Shown piece by piece: positions 42,216 to 51,946 of a DNA stretch of 64,000 nt. Below the pieces are notes generated by a model. That model saw only the letters and a program-made list of their open reading frames with translations. It did no database searches and had not been told where the DNA came from. The position numbers were made by a program, and so were the translations under genes. Where the stretch lies: contig NZ_CP121196.1 of the NCBI RefSeq assembly GCF_039994875.1, positions 5,828,001-5,892,000 on the forward strand, given 5' to 3'. How positions within the stretch are numbered: position 1 is the stretch's first letter; every line of letters starts with the position of its first letter. Source of the stretch: Telmatobacter sp. DSM 110680. Lineage in GTDB: Bacteria > Acidobacteriota > Terriglobia > Terriglobales > Acidobacteriaceae.

Positions 42216-43739
42216 CTAACGGATCATCGTTGGTGGAGCAGGATAGTTGACCTTCTTTGTCAATTCCATATAGCGCTGATCACTCTTCAGAGTCGCGAAC
42301 TCCGGTTCGCTAAAAATCCAAAGGAATTCTGCTCGACGCTGATCGTAATCGTGTTGAATGAGTCGCACGGCTTCGTCCTTTAATCCCAGTCGTATGCAAA
42401 CTTCGGCAAGGCTCGTGCCGGCCAGCTTTCCGTCTTCGTAGAGCTTCTTACGAGACAAATAGAGGGAATCGAGCATCCCGCGTTCGCCATCTTTGCCGAA
42501 TCTGGCATGAGCTTTAGCGACGGTGTCCTTCAGTACCTGATCATGCGTAAGGTCGGCTGTCTTCGCAGTCTCGGCGAGGAAGCCCGGATAGTCGCGAAGA
42601 TCCCAATGCATCCTGGCCAGGTAACGATGCGGTGCCACGAAGTCAGGATCATCTCGCTCCACCTGCTGCGCCAAATCAATTCCGGCTTGCCGGTTTCCCA
42701 TTTCGAAGAGCCATATACTCTTGTTGGATAGGATCACTGGAGAGGTTGGATCCAACTCCTGAGCACGGTCAAATTCGCTGGCAGTAACTCGATACCATTC
42801 AGGGGTGTTAAAAGCGGTGGCGAACCATAAATGCGTCAAAGGGTCATGCGGATCAAGTTCGATTGCACGGCGGAACTCTCTTTCGCCCGCGCGGAAATCC
42901 CAGTTGCCCCAAACCTCGGCGAACGCGAGAGAACGATGGGCCTCGGCGAGAGAGTCGTTCAGCGCAACCGCTTTTGTGGCTGCGGCGAGGGCGCGGCTCT
43001 CCGCCTCTCTGTCAGACATCAGCGAATATTCATGAAGCAGAATGTAGGTATCGGACAGTCCTGCATAAGCTCTCGCGTTTTCCGGGTCATGAACGAGGGA
43101 CTGGGTGAAATCGTCGAGCGCTCGATTCAGACTTTCAGCGGTTCTCTTGTTCCATTCGAAGCGGCCCTTGCGATAAAGGTCCTGGGCCAGGAGTTTGTCA
43201 GCCTCGGTAACAGTTGTGCTTGAGACCGGTCGAGAATTCGCTTTGCCGGAGTTCGACAAGCCAACCATACGCAGGTTTGATATTCCCCCACTGTAGTGGA
43301 GGGCAGCGGCTGTTACACACACCAGCAGCGCTCCCATCGCAATCAGGAGCAACCGTCGCCTCAGGAGAAGCACGAGTGCCTGGTTGATTCTCGATGGCCA
43401 AACCCTGGCAACTTGAGGGGGTGCGTTTTCAACTGGAATCTGGAGTGCAGGCTGTTGTGGGACTTCAGAGGAGGTACTTGATTGGTCGGGGTCAGGCCGC
43501 GATTCTTCTGCGTAAGTCCTGTTGGACTCCAACCACGCATCTAACTCCGCCGCAATGCAATAGACTACCGCGCGGCCCCCGCCAGGGACGCGGTGAATGG
43601 GCAAGCCCCTGTCGACTTCCCAGCGTTTGACGGTTCGTTCTGCCTTGTCCAGATAACTTGCGATCGATTTCCAACCCTCCAGTCGGGTTGCGAGACGTGA
43701 GGAATCTGAATTTACGGGACGTCTGAAAGGTGCTGGCAT
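42216..43739 (-). CDS. HTH-TPR membrane protein
   Basis: A 507-residue protein. Residues 18-72 form an N-terminal DNA-binding-like domain (LEGWKSIASYLDKAERTVKR, PIHRVPGGGRAVVY and LDAWLES), of an acidobacterial MerR-like type. One membrane segment is near 130-150 (RRLLLIAMGALLVCVTAAAL). The rest is tetratricopeptide repeats (ALDDFTQSLVHDPENARAYA, EFRRAIELDPHDPLTHLWFA). The start at 43739 is not certain; the frame stays open to 43814. Such proteins may link a surface or periplasmic scaffold to gene regulation. The target is unknown. Confidence 0.82.
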   Translation of the reverse strand: MPAPFRRPVNSDSSRLATRLEGWKSIASYLDKAERTVKRWEVDRGLPIHRVPGGGRAVVYCIAAELDAWLESNRTYAEESRPDPDQSSTSSEVPQQPALQIPVENAPPQVARVWPSRINQALVLLLRRRLLLIAMGALLVCVTAAALHYSGGISNLRMVGLSNSGKANSRPVSSTTVTEADKLLAQDLYRKGRFEWNKRTAESLNRALDDFTQSLVHDPENARAYAGLSDTYILLHEYSLMSDREAESRALAAATKAVALNDSLAEAHRSLAFAEVWGNWDFRAGEREFRRAIELDPHDPLTHLWFATAFNTPEWYRVTASEFDRAQELDPTSPVILSNKSIWLFEMGNRQAGIDLAQQVERDDPDFVAPHRYLARMHWDLRDYPGFLAETAKTADLTHDQVLKDTVAKAHARFGKDGERGMLDSLYLSRKKLYEDGKLAGTSLAEVCIRLGLKDEAVRLIQHDYDQRRAEFLWIFSEPEFATLKSDQRYMELTKKVNYPAPPTMIR

Positions 43740-43956
43740 GATTTGACCCGATGAGACCTCAAAAGGCGCATGACCAGAAGGGAAAACGCCTTCATGATAG
43801 CAGCCAGTCTTCACGGGTCCAATGGCTACAAGGTCATCTTTCCCTGCCGCAAAGTGCCCCTAACAGTAACCAGCCGACAGGTGACTTGCCCTTGAGCAAA
43901 TTGACCCACGAAGTATCCAGGACTGTCTAGGCCCGAAAGAAAACGAGGGAAGCAGA

Positions 43957-46614
43957 ATGATCCATTCCACATTGAAGAGGGTTTGCAACGATCTCATGCC
44001 AAGAGGAGTAAGCGGCTGGCTGCCACTTTTAATCATGTCGATCATGAAGGGATCTTCCACTCCGCGCACTCCAATGCCGAACGTCTCTTGGTGTCTATAT
44101 CGCTTCAGAAGTCCAGGAATGCCCCTTCTGTTTCTCCGCAACTGCCGGCTTTTCGCACCTGTCGCGCTTGTTTTCGTAGCGCTCACGATCTTTCCCATGG
44201 CCCGTGCAACTGCAGCAACCTTAACCATCTCGACCAAAACGCTGCCTGCGGGCTATGTGAATTCTGCATACTCGCATTCTCTCGCCGCGACGGGCGGCTC
44301 GGGCACAGGCTATTCATGGTCGGTTATCTCCGGCACACTTCCCAAGGGCATTACGTTAACTGCAACAACTGGCCTGCTCCATGGCACGCCTACTGTTGTT
44401 TCCAGGGCAACACTTACCTTTCGGGTGAAGGACTCAGCGGGTCACACTGCTTCGGCTACGCTGGCAATAGCCATTCACCCAGCCTTGACCATCAAAGCGA
44501 TCACCGTCCCCAAAGCCTATGTCGGTTCGCCGTATTCCCTTACGTTTATGGCTACCGGCGGCTCCGGAACCGGCTTGAGCTGGTCTGTGGCATCCGGTTC
44601 GCTCCCCAACGGCCTCGCGATTTCCACCGCCGGCAAAATCTCTGGGCAGCCCACAAAGACTGGGAACTCCGCAGTCTCCATCGAGGTCAAAGACTCGGCG
44701 GGCAACACTGCCAAATTCGCATTTACGCTCGTTGTCGGTCCGAAGTTGGTCATTACAACCGCTGGCCCCCTGCCCGTCGGCTACATTAATCAGAACTACA
44801 ACTTCACTTTCACGGCCAGCGGAGGCAGTGGCACCGGCTACACCTGGACCACCAAGTCCGTACTCCCCGGAAGCATGGGCCTCACCAAAGCCGGAGTCCT
44901 CTACGGCCTCACCTCGACTGCCGAGACCGTTGTCCTCACGATCACCGTCACCGACTCGGCCAAAAACACCACCTCGGCCGATTTCACCCTGGTCATCAAT
45001 GCGACCGTGTCGCAATGCACTAGCGACAATCAATCCTCGGCCCTCTCTGAATTGCATGGCGTCTACACGTTCACCTTGAACCGCCGCAACCTTTCCACGG
45101 GTCAGCTTTTCTACACCGTAGGCAGCTTCGATGCAGATGGCCCAGGCACAATCTCTAACGGCGTTATGGACTCCAATGGCCCAGGTTTCACGGCCGCCAC
45201 CCGAAGCACCTTTACCGGCACCTACACGGTCGGCTCCGACGGTCGCGGTCGCATGGATATCGCCATTCCCGTCAGCAGCTCGCAAACCCTTAAACAAAGC
45301 TTCTGCTTCGCCCTTGGCTCCTTTTCGGTTATCAAAAACCCAAAACCACCACCTGCTACGACCTACGGCGCCGCCGGTCACGCCTTTGTTATCGAAGACG
45401 ACAGCTCCAATGTGACATCCTCGGGCGAATTCATGGCCCAGGTGGTCAATCCCGCTAACTCGATGATGCAAGGCTCATGGACCTTTGGCATGACCGGCCG
45501 TAATCACTTCCCGACCCTTCTCCCCAATGGTCCGGACCCTCGTGTTGCCTTCGCCGGCTACGTCAATTTCGATGGCCTCGGGGCAATCACTGGCGGGGAA
45601 ATGGACGAAGTCATCTCCAACGCGGTCAGCGGTATAGTCGTGACGCCAACTTACAGGTCTAAACAGACTCTGGGCGGGACCTATTCGATCCCAACGCCAT
45701 CAACTGGATTTCCGACGGGCCGCGGCACGATGTCCGTCACGAGCGACGGGGTCACCTTTGCCCAGTTCGTGTTCTATCCCTACGGTGGCGCCACAGCCAC
45801 TACCAACGGAGTCGAGAATCTCGCCGCTGGACTAGTTGTGCTTGAGACCAGCGTTCCAGTGACCGGCACCACTCCGGTTCACCCCACCTGGGTGGGCACC
45901 GGCGCGCGACGCACCTCGACCACATTCTCCACAACCTATCTCGACGGCTGGTCAGTCGCATCGCAGTGGTTCGTCGACAACCCCGGCACGACCAATGAGA
46001 GCGAAGGGGTAGGCATCGACTTCGATCACTGGGACGGCGCAGGCAACTTCACCTACACCGGCGACCGCAACGCCGTCTCACTTAAGACTGCCGTCTCCGG
46101 CAAAGGCACCTATACTGTCGACGCCAACGGACGCTTCGCCGTCATGGTCAACGGGCTCTGCGCTCCCTGCGGATACCTCACCGGCGGCAACCAGGGATTC
46201 GGCATTTATGACTCGGATAACGCCAATTTCGTGCTTCTCGAAAAGCAAACCCCTCCCGTCACTTTCACTCCGTTCCAACTTTCCTCGTTCCTGGGCGCAT
46301 ACTCTTTCGGAAATCGCGGGTACTCCTTCGCTCCACAGCAGACCGCGAGCGGTGAAACCGTCACCAGGGGTGACGGCAATTTCGCCGGCACCGTCGACAC
46401 CGACACAATGGGCAAGTCTGAGGTCGACATCGCCCAGACCGCGCTCGCAACCGCCACGGGAACGTCCGGCACCACCGGCCGCTTCCTCTACCAGCCCAGC
46501 TCCACGACCTTCCCCTACGCCATCTATGTCATCGACTCTAATAACGCTGTTGCCATCCCGCTCGGCGGCTCAGGCAGCGTAACCGATCCTCTGCTGAGGT
46601 TCATTCACCAATAA
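43957..46614 (+). CDS. Secreted protein with putative Ig (He_PIG) repeats
   Basis: An 885-residue protein. GAGGGAAG stands before ATG 43957, but the obvious signal peptide begins at an internal ATG (44116, MPLLFLRNCRLF), so the start could be either. Three beta-sandwich repeats of the He_PIG kind follow (LPAGYVNSAYSHSLAATGGS, VPKAYVGSPYSLTF, LPVGYINQNYNFTF). The C-terminal half is a beta-rich repeat region (FDADGPGTISNG, VNFDGLGAITGGEMDE) common in acidobacterial exoproteins. Surface or secreted role, possibly adhesion; unknown. Confidence 0.82.
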   Translation: MIHSTLKRVCNDLMPRGVSGWLPLLIMSIMKGSSTPRTPMPNVSWCLYRFRSPGMPLLFLRNCRLFAPVALVFVALTIFPMARATAATLTISTKTLPAGYVNSAYSHSLAATGGSGTGYSWSVISGTLPKGITLTATTGLLHGTPTVVSRATLTFRVKDSAGHTASATLAIAIHPALTIKAITVPKAYVGSPYSLTFMATGGSGTGLSWSVASGSLPNGLAISTAGKISGQPTKTGNSAVSIEVKDSAGNTAKFAFTLVVGPKLVITTAGPLPVGYINQNYNFTFTASGGSGTGYTWTTKSVLPGSMGLTKAGVLYGLTSTAETVVLTITVTDSAKNTTSADFTLVINATVSQCTSDNQSSALSELHGVYTFTLNRRNLSTGQLFYTVGSFDADGPGTISNGVMDSNGPGFTAATRSTFTGTYTVGSDGRGRMDIAIPVSSSQTLKQSFCFALGSFSVIKNPKPPPATTYGAAGHAFVIEDDSSNVTSSGEFMAQVVNPANSMMQGSWTFGMTGRNHFPTLLPNGPDPRVAFAGYVNFDGLGAITGGEMDEVISNAVSGIVVTPTYRSKQTLGGTYSIPTPSTGFPTGRGTMSVTSDGVTFAQFVFYPYGGATATTNGVENLAAGLVVLETSVPVTGTTPVHPTWVGTGARRTSTTFSTTYLDGWSVASQWFVDNPGTTNESEGVGIDFDHWDGAGNFTYTGDRNAVSLKTAVSGKGTYTVDANGRFAVMVNGLCAPCGYLTGGNQGFGIYDSDNANFVLLEKQTPPVTFTPFQLSSFLGAYSFGNRGYSFAPQQTASGETVTRGDGNFAGTVDTDTMGKSEVDIAQTALATATGTSGTTGRFLYQPSSTTFPYAIYVIDSNNAVAIPLGGSGSVTDPLLRFIHQ

Positions 46615-46621
46615 CGAGGAC

Positions 46622-46665
46622 CAACAACTGCGCCGGCTCACGCAAAAAGTGTGTCGGCGCTGTTG
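46622..46665 (+). terminator. Hairpin after the Ig-repeat gene
   Basis: Imperfect stem built on GCGCCG (46630-46635) and CGGCGC (46655-46660) with an inner CAC/GTG pairing and an AAAAA loop. There is no T-run, so termination is uncertain. Confidence 0.4.
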
Positions 46666-46867
46666 CGATTGATCATCGACTTTGTCAGGCCTGGCACGTA
46701 CTGAATCTGTTCACGGTATCTGCGACCGGAGAGATATGCGGCCATTACCTCAACCGCAGCCGTAGCATGAGCTGTCGACTTATGCCGTCTGAGACTGCTG
46801 ATGCTGCCTTTCGAAATGCAGAGCGGATCCACTATCACCTTACTCAACTATGTAACCGGAGGTCGTG

Positions 46868-48349
46868 ATGTCGAGAAACAGAATGCTGTTTGTCCTGTCC
46901 GTGATTGCTGTGCTCGTCGAAGTGCTCGTTTGGTCTCAACCTCTCTTCGGGCAGTCCGAGTCGCCGCAAATCGCGCAGGCTCGCGCCGCGTGTGCATCAG
47001 ACATCCAGAGGTTTTGTGCCGGAGTACCTTCAGGAGGAGGCAAAATCGTTGCCTGTCTTAAGCAGCACAAAGATCAGGTTTCCGACGGCTGTAAGCAGGC
47101 CGTCCTTGCAGCGATGGGGCAATCAGGCGCTGCTGCGGTTCCGGCAATAAGTTCCCCTCCGGCACCTGTAAGTTCTGCACCCGTAACCCCCGCCGCAGCT
47201 CCGGTCGAGCACCCTAATGCTTCGTCCGCGCCTGTGAGACCCACCGCCGCCCAACAGCCCAACGCAGGGTCCGGTTCGAGCGCACACTATGTCTTGATGA
47301 AGCAGGTCAAGATCATTGACCAGGGCCTCGGTCAGGGAAAACCTGCCTACGACCTGATGATCCCAAAGGATTGGCAATTCAAGGGAGCGGTGAATGTGAA
47401 TGAGGCGCCGGGGGGGTGTTTCGGCGATTGGTTTTCGGTGTTCGGAGACGCCACCAGCCCCGACAACTCCGTCGAGTTTCAGATGGCTCCCCAGTTCACG
47501 TGGCAGTACATGGATGATCCGGCAGGGCAGCGGCAGATGCAGACGCAAAACCAGGCCGACGCGAAGTTCGGGATGAAGCCGTGCCCGGTCCGCGCGCCGA
47601 TCAAGGCAGAGGAATTTCTGCGTAAGGACATGGTCCCGAAATGCACCAAGGCCTGCAAGAACACGACCGTCGTGTCGGTGGAGGCCTTCCCCGAACTCGA
47701 AGAAATGGCCCGCCACCAGATCGGCCTCCCGCCAGGAGGCGGCCCGAGCGACACTCGCATTGACGCTGCCCGCGCTCGCATCGCCTTCGAGGACGACAAA
47801 GGGCAACCGGAGGAGGGATGGATGGCGGCGGCCATTGTCGTCCACACGATGCCGGGTAACGGTCACGGCGCGGCTTATGATTGGCACGCAGTCAACGTCT
47901 TGTTTTTCCGCACTCCCAAAGGCCAGCTCGATGCCAATGACAAGCTGTTCAAGATGATCGCGAGCACCATCCGCCCCGAGCTGGAGTGGCAGAAATGGAG
48001 CAACGGCGTCATTGCCTCTCTGTATCAGGAGAAGCAGAAGCAACTGGCCATTCAGTCACAGATGATCGCTCAGTTCCGGGCGCACGTCGCTGACGTTATC
48101 AACGAAGTCACGGCGAATTCGATGGCCGGCGCTAACCAGGCAGCCTTTGGCCAGGATCAGATTATCCGCGGCGTGCAAACCTTCCGTGACCCCTCGACCG
48201 GCTCACAGTACGAACTCAGCAACCTGTACGATCACGCGTGGCTCAATGGACAGAATGAATACGTCATGAGCGACGACGCAAACTTCAACCCCAACGGCAA
48301 TCTTAATGGCAACTGGACTCAGCTAGATACAGTCCGACCTCAGCCTTGA
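46868..48349 (+). CDS. Secreted protein with Cys-rich GLG1-type domain
   Basis: A 493-residue protein; GGAGG precedes ATG 46868. A signal peptide (about 1-27, ending LFGQ) is followed by a short Cys-rich repeat at 35-80 (ACASDIQRFCAGVPSGGGKI, CLKQHKDQVSDGC), like the Golgi apparatus protein 1 repeat seen in bacterial exported proteins. A Pro/Ala/Val linker follows to about 135. The remaining 350 residues are an unrecognised domain with a C-P-V motif and several Trp. Periplasmic; function unknown. Confidence 0.8.
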   Translation: MSRNRMLFVLSVIAVLVEVLVWSQPLFGQSESPQIAQARAACASDIQRFCAGVPSGGGKIVACLKQHKDQVSDGCKQAVLAAMGQSGAAAVPAISSPPAPVSSAPVTPAAAPVEHPNASSAPVRPTAAQQPNAGSGSSAHYVLMKQVKIIDQGLGQGKPAYDLMIPKDWQFKGAVNVNEAPGGCFGDWFSVFGDATSPDNSVEFQMAPQFTWQYMDDPAGQRQMQTQNQADAKFGMKPCPVRAPIKAEEFLRKDMVPKCTKACKNTTVVSVEAFPELEEMARHQIGLPPGGGPSDTRIDAARARIAFEDDKGQPEEGWMAAAIVVHTMPGNGHGAAYDWHAVNVLFFRTPKGQLDANDKLFKMIASTIRPELEWQKWSNGVIASLYQEKQKQLAIQSQMIAQFRAHVADVINEVTANSMAGANQAAFGQDQIIRGVQTFRDPSTGSQYELSNLYDHAWLNGQNEYVMSDDANFNPNGNLNGNWTQLDTVRPQP

Positions 48350-48411
48350 AGGGAGCGAGTGCATGGTTGAAAGACCAACGTTACAACTCGCTCTTGAATG
48401 ACGCGGTCAAG

Positions 48412-50973
48412 TTATTTGCCCGTCCCTTTCAAAGTAACAACCTGAGGCGTACCGGTCGCATTATCGGCGACTGAAAGTGTGGCCGAAAGCGCCACTGCCG
48501 CGGTCGGCTTGAACGCAACGGAGATGGTGCAAGTCGCGGAGGCTGGCAGAGTTGTACCGCAAGTGGTAGCCGTCTTCACGAACGAAGTTGGATTGGTTCC
48601 ACCGAAGCTGATGCTCTTGATGGTAAGAACGGTCGTGCTTGTGTTCTTCAGCGTGACGACCTGAGCCGCAGTCTGAACGCCTTTGGAAGTGGTGGCAAAG
48701 GTCAGTGTGGCAGGTGACACGGTGGCTGTGGGCACTGGAGTCACTGAAGCCCAGCCATTCACGAGGTTGGCAGCATTGATTGAGCCGAGTCCTGTAGTGA
48801 GATCGTAACCGACCGCTGAGCTGTACCCACTCAGCACGCCGTACTTATCTCCACCTTTGCTGGTGACGCAATTTGGATCTCCGGTGTTACACACCTGAGC
48901 ATTACTTCCCGTCGTTATGTCGTAGAAGTAGCAGGAATTCCCACTTGCAACCGTGTTGGTATTGCATGCTGAAGGCGACTGCTTTGCAGCAAGCTTATAA
49001 AAGCCCGGATTGGCGAGACCCTGCCAGGCGCCGCCCTGCTTCTGCACGATCATGGCCATGATTCCTGCCATAGCGGGGGCACTGGCAGAGGTTCCGCCGA
49101 CTTCCTGGAATTGGATGTAGTAATTGCTCGAGTAGTCGCAGCCGTTGCTCCCGCTGGCGGTCAAGCAGAAAAGAAAGGCACTGCCGGGAAGACCGCCTGG
49201 GAAACTGCCCGAAGCAAAAAGTGAAACGTCGGGGACGTCACGCTTGCCGTCCGCAGGAACGCCGGCGGCGGTCTGCCAGTTTGGCTTTGGGTATCCGCCG
49301 GAACAGCTTGACGATGTGCTCCCGGTCGGGGTTGTGCAATGGCTTACACCGCCGCTTCCGGCGCTAATCTTTACGAGCCCTTGATAGCTAGCGCTCGCCG
49401 CGGCTGCGGCACAAAGTGCTTCGCTCGTTGTATACGCCGGGAACACTTTGAAAAGAACAGTGCTTGTACAAGTTGAATTCCAAGGAACCTCGGGTATGTA
49501 ATGCAACACGTTGGACCGATTGGCCGCGTTTGTTCCCGACCAGTAGGTCTTATAGCCGGTTGAAGTCCACCACGTCCAATTCAGGTCCGTTCCACCTACC
49601 GCAGTCACATAGGGACTGGATGCCATTCCATTTACCTGCAGGCCAATAGTGTCTGCGTAAGGCGCTTTACCGTCCTGGCCGGTACACCCAGCAGAGCCTT
49701 GGTCTCCCGACGATTCGAAGATGCTGATACCCTCCGTGGCGCCTTGTTGAAAGATGCTGTTGTAAAGTTTGTTGCCAGCTGTGCCGAGATCCAGTTCGCA
49801 AGAGCCGTAGCTCGCGCTCATGATGGGGGCCAGCTTATGGTTCACGATGTAGGAGTCAGAGAGTTGTCCGCCATACGACGTGGAAGTAGAACCAGACACA
49901 ACGAGCTCGATGGTGGCGCCCGGAGCCGTTGCGCCGGACCACTCAACGTCAAGAGAGTTCTCGCCCTGGCCGCCATATTTCACGTCGTATCCAGGGTCGG
50001 TTCCGTTATGGATGATCTTCAACGTAGTGGCAGGCAAGCCGAATACGCTTCTGAAGGTGTTAAAGTCGGCGGCCTTCACGTCGCTTAACCCTGAGATTGC
50101 GATGGTGACCCCTTTTCCGTTAATTGGGGTTGAGGCGTGCCAAAGGGGCAACAAGTTGTAGATTGTGGCGAAGTCGTACGGAGTTACATCCATGCGCACA
50201 TGGCCAGATGTGTCGACATAACCGAGCTCTGGCTGAGGTCCATTGGCGGCAAATGGCGAGGAGTCGAGAAGTGTCACCTCGCCGGTTTTGCGATCTCGCT
50301 TGACCTGCTCGCCCAGCACATGTTGCGACTTCGGAAAGAAGTCGTGCAGCGAAGCCACACCTGCCACAACCGGCACCAGTGCCTGAGGAATCTGGGGGTC
50401 GCGGTCGTTGGCAAAGTGTGGCTCTCCATTGACGACGTAGTTGTGCATTTCTACGTTGAAGGCCTGTTGGACTTGAGCCACGGTGCCGGAGAACTCTATA
50501 GTGACGCGGCCTGCGCCGACCTCGTATATCTGGAAGCCATGGTTCTGCAGCCAGTTCGTGATTGCGGCAACGTCTGAATCGGAAGGTCCGTAGATCGCTC
50601 CGAATTCCTCAGGGCTTAACCAACGGTGATAGTCCGGAGATGCCGGGTCGTACTGGCGCTCATTGAACTCTTTGAGTGCCTGCTCCTGCACCGGACTCCG
50701 CTTGAGGACAAGCACCATGCGCTCCATATATTTTCCCAAATCGGCCATGCCCCGATCGTTGGAAGGTCGGGCGAGCGGGTGAGTATTGCCAGCCAGTGTC
50801 GTCAACTTGGCCTCATCGATGGCTTCAATAACGCGAGAAGCTATCGGCGTAAACCCGGTATTCGCTGCTCCGGAGGCGTCAGTTGCCTGCGCCCACACAG
50901 CAATCGAAGCAAAGATGGAGTACGCAACGCAGGCTACTGCAGGGGAAAGAAATTGGCGTCTCAATGGGATCAT
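48412..50973 (-). CDS. Pro-kumamolisin S53 peptidase with choice-of-anchor-D tail
   Basis: An 853-residue exported protease. The start at 50973 is chosen over upstream non-coding sequence. A signal peptide ends near VWAQ. Residues about 45-225 are the activation propeptide (HRWLSPEEFGAIYGPSDSDV). The catalytic S53 domain shows GENSLDVEWSGATAPGA (catalytic Glu and Asp) and GGTSASAPAMAGI (Ser). After a linker, a beta-sandwich of the choice-of-anchor-D/HYDIN type (VVTLKNTSTTVLTIKSISF) ends the protein. It should work at acidic pH outside the cell. Confidence 0.93.
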   Translation of the reverse strand: MIPLRRQFLSPAVACVAYSIFASIAVWAQATDASGAANTGFTPIASRVIEAIDEAKLTTLAGNTHPLARPSNDRGMADLGKYMERMVLVLKRSPVQEQALKEFNERQYDPASPDYHRWLSPEEFGAIYGPSDSDVAAITNWLQNHGFQIYEVGAGRVTIEFSGTVAQVQQAFNVEMHNYVVNGEPHFANDRDPQIPQALVPVVAGVASLHDFFPKSQHVLGEQVKRDRKTGEVTLLDSSPFAANGPQPELGYVDTSGHVRMDVTPYDFATIYNLLPLWHASTPINGKGVTIAISGLSDVKAADFNTFRSVFGLPATTLKIIHNGTDPGYDVKYGGQGENSLDVEWSGATAPGATIELVVSGSTSTSYGGQLSDSYIVNHKLAPIMSASYGSCELDLGTAGNKLYNSIFQQGATEGISIFESSGDQGSAGCTGQDGKAPYADTIGLQVNGMASSPYVTAVGGTDLNWTWWTSTGYKTYWSGTNAANRSNVLHYIPEVPWNSTCTSTVLFKVFPAYTTSEALCAAAAASASYQGLVKISAGSGGVSHCTTPTGSTSSSCSGGYPKPNWQTAAGVPADGKRDVPDVSLFASGSFPGGLPGSAFLFCLTASGSNGCDYSSNYYIQFQEVGGTSASAPAMAGIMAMIVQKQGGAWQGLANPGFYKLAAKQSPSACNTNTVASGNSCYFYDITTGSNAQVCNTGDPNCVTSKGGDKYGVLSGYSSAVGYDLTTGLGSINAANLVNGWASVTPVPTATVSPATLTFATTSKGVQTAAQVVTLKNTSTTVLTIKSISFGGTNPTSFVKTATTCGTTLPASATCTISVAFKPTAAVALSATLSVADNATGTPQVVTLKGTGK

Positions 50974-51458
50974 CCTCAGTTTTGGACAAATTATTGTGCT
51001 GTCGGACCCGCAATCGATTTCGCGGATCATGGGTCGCTTGGAGTTCGAAACTTCATGACATTACTCGCAACAGAAATCAGTCGCTGAGGTCTATCCAGAT
51101 TCTGCCTAGAGATGGACCCTGTAGCGATGAGGGGAAGCCTGTTTCAGTAGCCGAGATTATCTTTGTTGGGTGCATTGTGGGCAAATGTCAAATAGGGTAG
51201 ATTCGTGCCTTTTCATGACATTGAGAGGAATCGGGAGATTCGACATATGGTCGGGCGGTCGACCAACGTGTCAATCGATGAAGGATTACTTGATCCCAAG
51301 ATCGGTCACCAGACGAAGAATGGCGACCGACTGACCGGGACAGCAGTGCCTTCTCTGCTTTTCTTCGCTGGAATCTGAGCGTCCGAAGTTGATACACTCA
51401 CGTCCCAAGCTCATATTCTTCGCCGATCCCCTGGTACAAGCTGAATCGAGGTGCATCG
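50974..51458. other. Intergenic between divergent genes, no gene seen
   Basis: Nearly 490 bp between the S53 peptidase and the molybdenum hydroxylase operon. Short frames on both strands have no support. It holds both promoters. Confidence 0.45.
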
Positions 51459-51932
51459 ATGCCCATCAAACTGAACGTCAACAACGTTGCAGCTACGGTC
51501 GACGTGACGCCGGATACTCCACTCTTGTGGGTTCTGCGCGACGTGCTCGATCTTAAAGGAGCTAAGTACGGTTGCGGAATCGGCGTCTGCGGCGCTTGCA
51601 CCGTCCTGCTGGGTGGGCGTGCGGTGCGTTCGTGCATGACCCGTGTGGGATCGGTGGGGAACGAGCCTATCACCACCATCGAAGGCCTTTCACTCGATGG
51701 CCTCCACCCTGTTCAGATGGCGTGGGAGGCACTCGATGTGCCGCAGTGCGGATATTGTCAAGCTGGCCAGATCATGTCGGCCGCCGCATTATTGCAGCGC
51801 TCGCCACATCCTAGCGATGCGGAAATTGATACAGCGATGAGCGGCAATCTCTGCCGCTGCGGAACCTATGCGCGCATTCGCCAAGCTATTCACGAAGCAG
51901 CAGACGCGGGCACTGCAGCCCGCAGGAAGTAA
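51459..51932 (+). CDS. [2Fe-2S] subunit of molybdenum hydroxylase (IorA-like)
   Basis: A 157-residue protein carrying two [2Fe-2S] clusters of the xanthine oxidase family: C39, C44, C47, C59 (plant type) and C97, C100, C132, C134 (CGYCQAG and LCRCGTY). It passes electrons from the molybdenum site to an acceptor. It resembles isoquinoline 1-oxidoreductase alpha subunits and has normal length. The large subunit starts 14 nt after its stop, so they form an operon. Confidence 0.93.
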   Translation: MPIKLNVNNVAATVDVTPDTPLLWVLRDVLDLKGAKYGCGIGVCGACTVLLGGRAVRSCMTRVGSVGNEPITTIEGLSLDGLHPVQMAWEALDVPQCGYCQAGQIMSAAALLQRSPHPSDAEIDTAMSGNLCRCGTYARIRQAIHEAADAGTAARRK

Positions 51933-51946
51933 AGGAGGGCCTTCTT

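Noticed and set aside
44434..45471. 345-codon open frame antisense to the Ig-repeat gene
   Set aside because: It mirrors the codon pattern of the GC-rich, Thr/Ser-rich sense gene, is Gly/Arg/Val-rich and has no domain.
47123..48043. 306-codon antisense frame in the GLG1-type gene
   Set aside because: It is in the shadow of a gene with signal peptide and ribosome binding site; the composition (Arg/His/Leu-rich) is typical of antisense frames in GC-rich DNA.
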